This document shows positions 1-5,677 of a stretch of 5,685 nucleotides of DNA, piece after piece. The stretch comes from Desulfobacterales bacterium (GTDB lineage Bacteria > Desulfobacterota > Desulfobulbia > Desulfobulbales > BM004). The notes beneath the pieces are model-generated. The model searched no databases, was not told where the DNA came from, and saw nothing but the letters and a program-made list of their open reading frames with translations. The stretch spans positions 1 to 5,685 of the forward strand of contig JAAXQI010000019.1 of NCBI GenBank assembly GCA_012974315.1. Reading direction: 5' to 3'. Each line of letters opens with the position of its first letter. Position 1 is the first letter of the stretch. The position numbers were made by a program, and so were the translations under genes.

Positions 1-221
1 GGGAACTTCTCTCCGCAACCCCGGTTCCAGTCAGAAGCAAAGAAACCTTAAGCAGTCTTTCCATACCGGACAATGTCAAGTCCCTGGAAATAAAACTCAT
101 TGAAAAAGCTTTGGCTGATAGCAACGGCAACAGGGTCAAGGCTGCCGAAGCCCTGGGAATAACCAGGCAGGGTTTGCACAAAAAAATGAAGCGTTATCTC
201 ATTGACATAAAGAGCTTATAA
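1..221 (+). CDS. C-terminal end of a Fis-type HTH regulator, probably a sigma-54-dependent (NtrC-family) response regulator; 5' end outside window
   Basis: The reading frame is open from base 3 to the TAA at 219-221, giving about 72 residues. The tail contains the pattern IEKALADSNGNRVKAAEALG, followed by ITRQGLHKKMKRY (about bases 99-197). This is the classic Fis/NtrC C-terminal helix-turn-helix: a first helix ending in N-G-N-x-x-K-A-A-x-x-L-G-I, then a recognition helix with R-x-x-L-x-x-K-(M/L). In the NtrC family this domain follows an AAA+ sigma-54 activator module and binds upstream activating sequences. The preceding stretch, rich in Ser, Thr, Pro and Leu, resembles the usual linker between those two domains. 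The AAA+ and receiver domains are not in the window, so the sigma-54 assignment is inference from the tail; a plain Fis-like protein is the alternative. The next gene starts 4 bases after the stop, suggesting co-transcription. Confidence 0.85.
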   Translation, partial: ELLSATPVPVRSKETLSSLSIPDNVKSLEIKLIEKALADSNGNRVKAAEALGITRQGLHKKMKRYLIDIKSL

Positions 222-225
222 AAAA

Positions 226-1278
226 ATGGTCGCAGAGAAAAAAATATTTGCCAACCTGATTCAAGAGGGGCAGTCCATAGATGATCTCTTTATGGTCAAG
301 GAAATGATCCGGGCCGAGACCCGTTCCGGCAAACCTTATCTCATTATGAGCCTCATGGATCGCTCGGGAGAAGTGCCGGGGCGACTCTGGGAAAATGCCG
401 ATGCCCTTATGGACATGTGCGAGCCGGGTAACCTGCTGCAAATCACGGCACAGGCGCAAGCATACCGGGGGAACCTGCAACTCAAGATAGATTCTGTGCG
501 CCAGGTTGATAAAGATGAAGTAGATTTCACCCTTTTCCTGCAAACTACCAAGAAAAATATTGCAGATATGGCCCGGGATATATATTCACTGGCAAGCAGC
601 GCACAAAATCCTTTTTACAAAAAACTGCTGCTCGATTTTTTTGATGAGAAGGATTTTTTCAACAAATTCCAAAGGGCACCAGCTGCAAAATACATGCACC
701 ATGCATACCTGGGCGGACTCCTGGAGCACACCCTGGCTGTTTCGCAACTGGCTGAAATGCTTGCCGGTTTTTATCCAACACTGGACCGGGACCTGCTCTT
801 GGCCGGAGCCCTGCTGCATGATATCGGCAAAACCAAGGAATTTGCCTTTGAGACATATCCGTTTGATTACACTGACAAGGGCCGCCTTATGGGCCACCTG
901 GTACTTGGAGCTGAAATGATCCAGGAAAGGATCAACACCTTGCCCGGCTTTCCCGAAGACCTTTCAACAAGGCTGCAGCACATGGTGCTCAGCCATCATG
1001 GCCGTTATGAATTTGGTTCGCCCTGCCTGCCAATGGTGAGCGAAGCCTTTGTCCTCAACTTCCTTGATGATCTCGATGCGAAACTCAACTTTGTTGGCCG
1101 CCTGGAAGAACAGGCGCCTGAGCCGGGATACCAGTGGACGGATTTCCAGCGCACCCTTGAGCGCTTTCTCTTTGTAAACGGACGCCCGCATGCGGAGACA
1201 GAACCGCCCGCAGCCTCTGTTCAGCAGGATTCTGAGGAGAGCACCAGGCCAAACTCTAAACAGCAGCAACTCTTTTAG
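226..1278 (+). CDS. yhaM: YhaM-type OB-fold / HD-domain 3'-5' exoribonuclease (CBF1 family)
   Basis: The 350-residue protein has the two-domain layout of the YhaM/CBF1 family. An N-terminal OB-fold nucleic-acid-binding domain (about residues 18-95, with GKPYLIMSLMDRSGEVPGRLW at 35-55 as its core) is followed by an HD phosphohydrolase domain (about 158-290). Visible metal-ligand candidates are H159 and H168 (HHAYLGGLLEHTL), H198-D199 (LLHDIGK), H224, H257-H258 (SHHGRYEFGSP) and D281/D284 (DDLDAK). In Bacillus and Staphylococcus this family degrades RNA 3' to 5' with Mn2+ dependence, and it has been linked to DNA replication. Length is slightly above the usual 310-330 residues because of a polar tail (about 320-345) ending in QQQLF, a possible sliding-clamp-binding peptide. 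The ATG at 226 is chosen because it aligns with the family N-terminus and directly follows the upstream stop; only a weak AAGAG lies upstream. holB begins 5 bases after the stop. Confidence 0.9.
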   Translation: MVAEKKIFANLIQEGQSIDDLFMVKEMIRAETRSGKPYLIMSLMDRSGEVPGRLWENADALMDMCEPGNLLQITAQAQAYRGNLQLKIDSVRQVDKDEVDFTLFLQTTKKNIADMARDIYSLASSAQNPFYKKLLLDFFDEKDFFNKFQRAPAAKYMHHAYLGGLLEHTLAVSQLAEMLAGFYPTLDRDLLLAGALLHDIGKTKEFAFETYPFDYTDKGRLMGHLVLGAEMIQERINTLPGFPEDLSTRLQHMVLSHHGRYEFGSPCLPMVSEAFVLNFLDDLDAKLNFVGRLEEQAPEPGYQWTDFQRTLERFLFVNGRPHAETEPPAASVQQDSEESTRPNSKQQQLF

Positions 1279-1283
1279 CAAGA

Positions 1284-2282
1284 ATGGAACCTTCCGAACT
1301 TTGTTTTAAGCATCTTCTCGGCCACGATAAGGCCAAATCTCTTCTGCAGGAGGCGGTTGCCAAAAACAAAATTGGCCATGCCTATCTTTTCAGAGGACCT
1401 GACGGAGTTGGCAAAAAAAGAGCCGCCCTTACGCTTGCTGCCTATTTAAACTGCCAAAACCCTCTGGAAGGCGACGCCTGCGGCCAGTGTGCGTCCTGCC
1501 GCAAGTATATTTCCGGTAATCATCCTGACTTGATTCACATAGCACCGGATGGTGCGGCTATTAAGATAGGCCAGGTCCGGGCACTCAAACACCAACTTGC
1601 TTTTCCGCCACTTGAAGCCGGGGTGAGAGTGATTATTCTTGAAGATATCCACACCATGAGGCGGGAAGCGGCCAACAGTCTCTTAAAAACACTGGAAGAA
1701 CCGCCCCCGAACAACATTCTCATCCTGACCGCTGACCAGGCAGGTGAAATTCTTCCCACCATCATATCCCGTTGTCAGGTTATACCTTTTGGCCCGCTTG
1801 ACCATGAAGATATGGCCCAGGTTCTCATGGGGGAAAATGGCCTGGAAGAAGCTCAGGCTCTTACCCTGGCATCTGTGGCAGAAGGCAGCCTTGGCAAAGC
1901 AAAACTCCTTTTAGAAGAAGACATGCTTACCTTTCGGCAGGAGGTGGTGGAACAGTTGCTTTCCATGCAGAACGGCCAGCCAGAAACCATTGCACAGGTG
2001 TTTCTTCTCAGCGAAAAAGCTGCGGCCCTCAAGGAAAACATCTATGAATTTCTGGCACTTCTGCGTCTCTGGTACCGTGATCTTGCCCTTGTTGCAGCCG
2101 GTACTCCTGAGTCGTCTATTGCCAATAAAGACCTTACATCTTCCCTGCCTGCAGCAAAACAACGCTGGAACCTCACGCAGATCCATGAAAGACTTGACCG
2201 CCTTGACCGGGCCGAAAGACAATTATTGCGCAATTGCAGCCGCACTTTGGTGCTTGAAACCCTTTTTTTTGATCTAATATAA
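1284..2282 (+). CDS. holB: DNA polymerase III subunit delta' (clamp loader)
   Basis: The 332-residue protein is the delta' subunit of the replicative clamp loader, which works with DnaX (tau/gamma) and delta (HolA) to open and load the beta sliding clamp. An AAA+ domain fills the N-terminal half. The opening 'HLLGHDKAKSLLQEAV...GHAYLFRGPDGVGKKRAAL' is characteristic. The P-loop is G38-PDGVG-K44-K45, with Lys where active ATPases have Ser or Thr. A zinc module follows, with C57, C66, C69 and C72. The Walker-B region is VIILEDIHTM (116-125), the EEPPPN signature is at 138-143, and S162-R163-C164 is the SRC motif that supplies the arginine finger to a neighbouring DnaX subunit. The C-terminal helical collar region (about 180-332) is less conserved, as usual. 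No clear Shine-Dalgarno sequence precedes the ATG, so translation probably couples to the nuclease gene 5 bases upstream. Family and motifs are firm; the Zn and SRC roles are from family knowledge. Confidence 0.95.
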   Translation: MEPSELCFKHLLGHDKAKSLLQEAVAKNKIGHAYLFRGPDGVGKKRAALTLAAYLNCQNPLEGDACGQCASCRKYISGNHPDLIHIAPDGAAIKIGQVRALKHQLAFPPLEAGVRVIILEDIHTMRREAANSLLKTLEEPPPNNILILTADQAGEILPTIISRCQVIPFGPLDHEDMAQVLMGENGLEEAQALTLASVAEGSLGKAKLLLEEDMLTFRQEVVEQLLSMQNGQPETIAQVFLLSEKAAALKENIYEFLALLRLWYRDLALVAAGTPESSIANKDLTSSLPAAKQRWNLTQIHERLDRLDRAERQLLRNCSRTLVLETLFFDLI

Positions 2283-2298
2283 TGTTATAGTTATTTGT

Positions 2299-2318
2299 TA
2301 GTGTCTGTCCAGAAATGA
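2299..2318 (+). repeat. Left terminal inverted repeat of the foldback element
   Basis: This 20 bp end matches the reverse complement of 2448-2467 at 18 of 20 positions; the differences are T/C at the sixth base and G/T at the fourteenth. An uninterrupted 12-base core without the outer differences is not present, but CTGTCCA and AAATGA are both fully conserved between the ends. Confidence 0.8.
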
Positions 2319-2447
2319 GGATTTTTGCCGGAGATTAAGGATTGCGAAAAAAATAAGCGCAGGCATATGTATGATATTCCGAGCATTATTTTTTGAGCAT
2401 GACGCAGAGATACGACAGGTAAGCGAGCTTGCGAGACTGCGAAAAGG

Positions 2448-2467
2448 TCATTTATGGACAGGCACTA
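2448..2467 (-). repeat. Right terminal inverted repeat of the foldback element
   Basis: This is the partner of the repeat at 2299-2318, in opposite orientation, 18/20 identical. It ends 10 bases before the hairpin at 2478. The ricT reading frame happens to stay open through this end, which can mislead automatic start prediction. Confidence 0.8.
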
Positions 2468-2477
2468 GTTAATTTAC

Positions 2478-2506
2478 AGTACTCCGATATTCGGAGTACT
2501 CTTTTT
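2478..2506 (+). terminator. Hairpin with T-tract: intrinsic terminator, or attenuator/operator in front of ricT
   Basis: A perfect 10 bp stem, AGTACTCCGA (2478-2487) pairing with TCGGAGTACT (2491-2500), closes a 3-base TAT loop. It is followed by C and then five T (2502-2506). On the + strand this is a compact rho-independent terminator; the other strand lacks a T-tract, so it is one-directional. It would end transcripts coming from holB. It finishes only 3 bases before ATG 2510 and 21 before ATG 2528, so there is almost no room for a separate ricT promoter after it. It could therefore be a leader attenuator. The stem also holds the only GGAG nearby (2493-2496), which folding would hide. As DNA, the palindrome could instead be a repressor operator. 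The fold is seen; which role it plays is undecided. Confidence 0.7.
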
Positions 2507-2527
2507 CAAATGCAACAAGTTAAAATA

Positions 2528-3421
2528 ATGAATCAAGAACAAAATAATAATAATCAGGTTGCAGCCGAGGAAAAGCGTCCCCAGGAAAATTCTGTGGGCT
2601 ATTTCAAGATCCAGTTTCGTCCGGAGAAACAACTCTTCTCAGCCTCAACCCGCCTGCAGGGGCTCCAAAAGAACGATGTGGTCATGGTTCAGGCGGAACA
2701 TGGTCTGGAACCTGCCAGGCTCCTTTCCGTTGTTCCGGGTTGGCCGGAAAAAGAATCCAAAAAAAAAGCGGCTCCTTTAATTATTGTCAGGCGGGGGACC
2801 AGGGACGAAGCCGCCAAATTTGAAAAATTGGGCGACATGGAGACCAACGCCTTCAGGATTTGCTCTGAACTGATAGGGAAACACAACCTGCCAATGAGCC
2901 TGGTCAAGGTGGAGCGGTTCTTTAACGGCGGAAAAATAATTTTCTATTTTACTGCTGAAAACAGGGTGGATTTCAGAGAACTGGTAAAGAATCTGGTACA
3001 GGAATTTCGGACCAGAGTGGAAATGCGCCAGATCGGGGTGCGCCACGAGACCAAGATGCTCGGAGGCCTTGGCTGCTGCGGACGAGAGCTCTGCTGTTCT
3101 TCATTTATTCAAAACTTTGAATCTGTTTCCATTAAAATGGCTAAGGAGCAGAACCTGCCGCTTAATCCGGCCAAAATATCCGGTGCCTGCAACAGGCTTC
3201 TCTGCTGCCTGAACTACGAGTATAAGACCTATAAAGCCGCCCGAAAAGGCATGCCCAAGGTAGGCAAAAAAATAATCTTTAACGATCAGGGCTACAAAGT
3301 TCGCCAGCATAATGTTTTAAAGGAAACAATTGTGGTTATGAATAATGACGGGGAAGAATTTACCCTCACTAAGGACGAGTGGAAATCGGCAGTTGTCCAA
3401 CCATCAGCAAAGAATAAATGA
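2528..3421 (+). CDS. ricT: PSP1-domain protein, RicT/YaaT-like Fe-S cluster protein
   Basis: The protein has 297 residues from ATG 2528. After a low-complexity, Asn/Gln-rich N-terminus (1-20), the PSP1 region begins at about residue 22 (GYFKIQFRPEKQLFSAS) and runs to about 230. The signature block is GGLGCCGRELCCSSFIQNF (179-197), then VSIKMAKEQNLPLNPAKISG (200-219) and ACNRLLCCLNYE (220-231), very close in pattern to Bacillus YaaT/RicT. Cys 183, 184, 189, 190, 221, 226 and 227 are candidate cluster ligands. In Bacillus, RicT joins RicA and RicF in a complex carrying [4Fe-4S] clusters that directs RNase Y-dependent mRNA maturation and affects development; its role in proteobacteria is not established. 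The frame is open upstream to 2423, but that part crosses the inverted repeat and hairpin, so it is excluded. ATG 2510 (303 residues) is a possible alternative; neither has a good Shine-Dalgarno sequence. It overlaps metG by 4 bases. Confidence 0.88.
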   Translation: MNQEQNNNNQVAAEEKRPQENSVGYFKIQFRPEKQLFSASTRLQGLQKNDVVMVQAEHGLEPARLLSVVPGWPEKESKKKAAPLIIVRRGTRDEAAKFEKLGDMETNAFRICSELIGKHNLPMSLVKVERFFNGGKIIFYFTAENRVDFRELVKNLVQEFRTRVEMRQIGVRHETKMLGGLGCCGRELCCSSFIQNFESVSIKMAKEQNLPLNPAKISGACNRLLCCLNYEYKTYKAARKGMPKVGKKIIFNDQGYKVRQHNVLKETIVVMNNDGEEFTLTKDEWKSAVVQPSAKNK

Positions 3422-5352
3422 GTCTCTATATTACTACACCAATATACTATGTAAATGCCCAGCCGCACCTGGGACATGCTTACACCACCATAATCGCTGA
3501 CACTTACAGTCGTTTCAGAAAACTCTGCAAGGAGGATGTCCGCTTTCAGACCGGAACGGATGAACATGGTGACAAGATTGCTGAGGCCGCCAAGGCCGCT
3601 GGTATAGCACCCAAGGAATATGCAGACCGCATCAGCTCCATGTTTCGGGAGGCATGGCCCCCCTTGGCCATCAAGCCGGACACCTTTATCCGCACCACCG
3701 ACGAACATCATATCCGGACGGTGCAGGGAATATTGCAAAAGGTCTACGATCAGGGCGACATATACCTGGGAAGCTATTCCGGTCTCTACTGCCGTGGTTG
3801 TGAACGCTTTTTAACCGAGAAGGAGCTTGTGGAAGGCAAATGTCCAGACCACCAGACCGCCCCCACACCAATTTCGGAAAGCAACTATTTTTTCCGCATG
3901 AGCAAATATCAGGACTGGCTCGTTGAGCATATTAAGAAGAACCCGGATTTCATCACGCCGGAACGATATAAAAACGAGGTGCTCTCCTTTCTGAGTGACC
4001 CCCTTGAGGATTTGTGCATTTCCAGGCCCAAAAGCCGGCTGACCTGGGGCATATCCCTCCCCTTTGATGATGATTTTGTTACCTATGTCTGGTTCGACGC
4101 CCTCATTAACTACCTCACCGGAATTGGCTATCCGGACTCTGAAGAGTTCAGCCATTACTGGGAGGTCGCCGAACATGTCATTGCAAAGGACATCCTGAAG
4201 CCCCATGCCATTTACTGGCCGACAATGATCAAGGCCATTGGGCTTGCCCCATATAAGCGTCTCCATGTTCATGGCTACTGGAATATCAACGAAACCAAGA
4301 TGTCAAAAAGCATTGGCAATGTAGTACGGCCGGAAACGCTGCGGCAGGACTTCGGGGTTGATGTTGTCCGGTACTTTCTCCTGCGCGAGATGTCATTCGG
4401 CCTGGATGCATCATTCAGCGACAACAACATCATCGCCCGGCAAAACTCGGACCTGGCAAACGATCTGGGCAACCTGTTCAGCCGGGCCCTGACCATGATC
4501 AACAAGTTTGCCAATGGCACGGTCCCGACCCCTGGCGATTCTGAACCTGAAGACCAGGAGCTTGCCGATGCAGCAGTAAACATGGTGGCCGAATACTCCA
4601 CCCAAATGAACAACTTCGCTTTTCATCGTGCCTTGCAGGCAATTTGGGCAATTATCAGTCTGGCAAACAAGTATATAGTATCAAGCGAGCCCTGGGTGCT
4701 TGCCAAGGACCCGGCACAAGCTGCCCGGCTTAATACCGTCCTCTATAATCTTGCTGAAACCTTGCGGCTCATCGGACTGGTTCTGACTCCAATCATGCCG
4801 GAAACAAGTTTAAAGATGGCCATGGGATTGGGCAGCACAGAGGAGAAACACACCACGCAGAATCTTATCGACCATGGTAGGTGGGGGGGTACAATTCCTG
4901 GCGTAAAAATAAACCTCGGCCACTCCCTGTTCCCCAGACTTGAAAAAAAAGTGGAATCGGAAAAAAAGGAAGACCAGAAAAAAATGACGGATATATCACT
5001 AAAGAGCAAAGAGGCTGAAAGCGATGCTGGGCTTGTAACGTTTGATGATTTCAAGAAACTTGATTTACGGGTTGCAGAAATCAAATCTGCAGAAAAAATT
5101 AAGAAATCCGACCGGTTACTGAAACTTACGGTTCTGGCACCGGAAGAACGAACGATTGTGGCAGGTATTGCAGAATATTACACACCGGAAGACCTGATCG
5201 GCCGCCAGGTTATTATGGTTGCCAATCTGAAGCCGGCCAAGCTGATGGGAGTGACCTCACATGGTATGATCCTTGCAGCAAGAGATGAACAAGGCAAGCT
5301 ATCTCTTTCCGCCCTGGCGGGAGATTTAGCTCCGGGAAGCAAGGTGTCATAA
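3418..5352 (+). CDS. metG: Methionyl-tRNA synthetase with C-terminal Trbp111-like tRNA-binding domain
   Basis: This 644-residue cytoplasmic enzyme charges tRNA-Met, including the initiator, using ATP. The class I Rossmann core carries the HIGH-type motif P16-HLGH20 and the KMSKS loop at 294-298 (ETKMSKSIGN). The connective insert has a single zinc knuckle with C125, C128, C142 and H145 (CRGC...GKCPDH), the Thermus-type arrangement rather than the four-Cys E. coli type. YVWFDALINYLTG (223-235) and KDILKPHAIYWP (257-268) line the methionine pocket and catalytic core in the family. The alpha-helical anticodon-binding domain spans about 335-505. A Lys/Glu-rich linker (about 508-536) leads to an OB-fold tRNA-binding domain (about 540-644: FKKLDLRVAEI...VANLKPAKLMGVTSHGMILAA), which often mediates dimerisation. 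Its ATG overlaps the ricT TGA as ATGA, so translation is probably coupled. The protein looks full length and intact. Confidence 0.98.
   Translation: MSLYITTPIYYVNAQPHLGHAYTTIIADTYSRFRKLCKEDVRFQTGTDEHGDKIAEAAKAAGIAPKEYADRISSMFREAWPPLAIKPDTFIRTTDEHHIRTVQGILQKVYDQGDIYLGSYSGLYCRGCERFLTEKELVEGKCPDHQTAPTPISESNYFFRMSKYQDWLVEHIKKNPDFITPERYKNEVLSFLSDPLEDLCISRPKSRLTWGISLPFDDDFVTYVWFDALINYLTGIGYPDSEEFSHYWEVAEHVIAKDILKPHAIYWPTMIKAIGLAPYKRLHVHGYWNINETKMSKSIGNVVRPETLRQDFGVDVVRYFLLREMSFGLDASFSDNNIIARQNSDLANDLGNLFSRALTMINKFANGTVPTPGDSEPEDQELADAAVNMVAEYSTQMNNFAFHRALQAIWAIISLANKYIVSSEPWVLAKDPAQAARLNTVLYNLAETLRLIGLVLTPIMPETSLKMAMGLGSTEEKHTTQNLIDHGRWGGTIPGVKINLGHSLFPRLEKKVESEKKEDQKKMTDISLKSKEAESDAGLVTFDDFKKLDLRVAEIKSAEKIKKSDRLLKLTVLAPEERTIVAGIAEYYTPEDLIGRQVIMVANLKPAKLMGVTSHGMILAARDEQGKLSLSALAGDLAPGSKVS
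5035..5352 (+). other. Trbp111/CsaA-type OB-fold domain at the C-terminus of MetG
   Basis: Residues about 540-644 form a domain that also exists as free-standing proteins (Trbp111, CsaA) and as an aminoacyl-tRNA synthetase appendage. Diagnostic stretches are DFKKLDLRVAEIKSAEK (544-560), RTIVAGIAEYY (578-588) and LKPAKLMGVTSHGMILAA (604-621). It binds the outer corner of tRNA without strong sequence preference. It is joined to the synthetase body by a charged linker encoded by several A7-A8 runs. Confidence 0.9.
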
Positions 5353-5361
5353 TCCTGGCGC

Positions 5362-5368
5362 AAAGGAG
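5362..5368 (+). promoter_or_regulatory. Strong Shine-Dalgarno sequence for yggT
   Basis: AAAGGAG lies 9 bases before ATG 5378, ideal spacing. A second in-frame ATG at 5384 would be 15 bases away, so this site fixes the start at 5378. It is the only canonical ribosome-binding site in the window, suggesting yggT is translated independently of metG. Confidence 0.85.
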
Positions 5369-5377
5369 CGGGACTAA

Positions 5378-5677
5378 ATGTTTATGATCAGTAATTTTTT
5401 ATTTGCCCTGGCTAAGCTGGTAGAAATCCTGCTTGGGATTTATATGTGGATAGTGATAGGGCGGGCCATACTTTCCTGGGTGAATCCAGATCCCTATAAC
5501 CCTATCGTCCGTTTTCTCCACGATGTGACGGAACCGCTTCTGTCACGCATCAGGCGTATGATTCCTGCATTTGGTGGCGGCATGGATTTTTCTCCGATGA
5601 TTCTTATTGTGGCCATCATTTTTCTGCAGAATTTTCTGGTACCAACTCTGAAACAAATGGCCGCAGCCATAGGATAA
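5378..5677 (+). CDS. yggT: YggT-family integral membrane protein
   Basis: The protein has 99 residues. Two hydrophobic segments, about 5-33 and 71-90, flank a conserved loop with SWVNPDPYNPIVRFLHDVTEPLL (33-55) and IRRMIPAFGGGMDFSPM (58-74). The S-W-x-x-P-x-P-x-N-P, T-E-P-L-L and G-G-x-D-F-S-P patterns are the family signature. Members sit in the inner membrane. Work elsewhere ties them to cell division or shape (the YlmG group, often beside sepF and divIVA) and to osmotic or ion stress (E. coli YggT), but no biochemical activity is settled. Many YggT proteins have a duplicated two-helix unit of about 180 residues; this is the single-unit form, common in Desulfobacterota and Firmicutes. It begins 25 bases after metG and ends 8 bases before the window edge, so its downstream partners cannot be seen. 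Confidence 0.92.
   Translation: MFMISNFLFALAKLVEILLGIYMWIVIGRAILSWVNPDPYNPIVRFLHDVTEPLLSRIRRMIPAFGGGMDFSPMILIVAIIFLQNFLVPTLKQMAAAIG

Larger units (their letters stand above)
2299..2467. mobile_element. MITE-like foldback element, 169 bp, with 20 bp terminal inverted repeats and TA ends
   Basis: The left end (2299-2318) reads TAGTGTCTGTCCAGAAATGA. The reverse complement of the right end (2448-2467) reads TAGTGCCTGTCCATAAATGA, so 18 of 20 positions match. Symmetry decays inward but can be traced weakly for another 20-25 bases, as T-rich then GC-containing blocks. No ORF of useful length lies inside and no transposase is visible, so any movement would need an enzyme supplied in trans. TA at both outer ends could be a duplicated TA target, as for IS630/Tc1-mariner elements, or simply part of the inverted repeat, because TA is its own complement. 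Internal short direct repeats are TGCGAAAA at 2343-2350 and 2438-2445, and GAGCAT at 2381-2386 and 2395-2400. It sits 16 bases after the holB stop and separates holB from ricT. The structure is seen directly; calling it a transposon derivative is inference from one copy. Confidence 0.7.

Noticed and set aside
2263..2277. T8 run at the end of holB as an intrinsic terminator
   Set aside because: It encodes Phe-Phe within holB, and the sequence before it can form only a 3 bp stem (GGT/ACC). The real hairpin lies at 2478-2506.
2315..2338. Seven-codon ATG ORF at the left end of the foldback element
   Set aside because: It is too short, has no ribosome-binding site, and lies partly inside the terminal repeat.
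2342..2375. Promoter in the element from TTGCGA (2342) and TATGAT (2370)
   Set aside because: The spacer is 22 bases, well beyond the 16-18 usual for sigma-70, and no other pair in the gap is better.
2429..2527. N-terminal extension of RicT from a TTG at 2429
   Set aside because: The frame is open back to a stop at 2420-2422, but the extension reads through the inverted repeat and the hairpin, shows no PSP1 similarity, and would need a TTG start without a ribosome-binding site.
3292..3738. 148-codon minus-strand ORF across the ricT/metG junction
   Set aside because: It lies entirely opposite two well-supported genes and its protein shows no recognisable motif; it is a shadow of their codon use.
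3811..4272. 153-codon minus-strand ORF inside metG
   Set aside because: It is fully opposite the catalytic region of metG, without a motif or ribosome-binding site.
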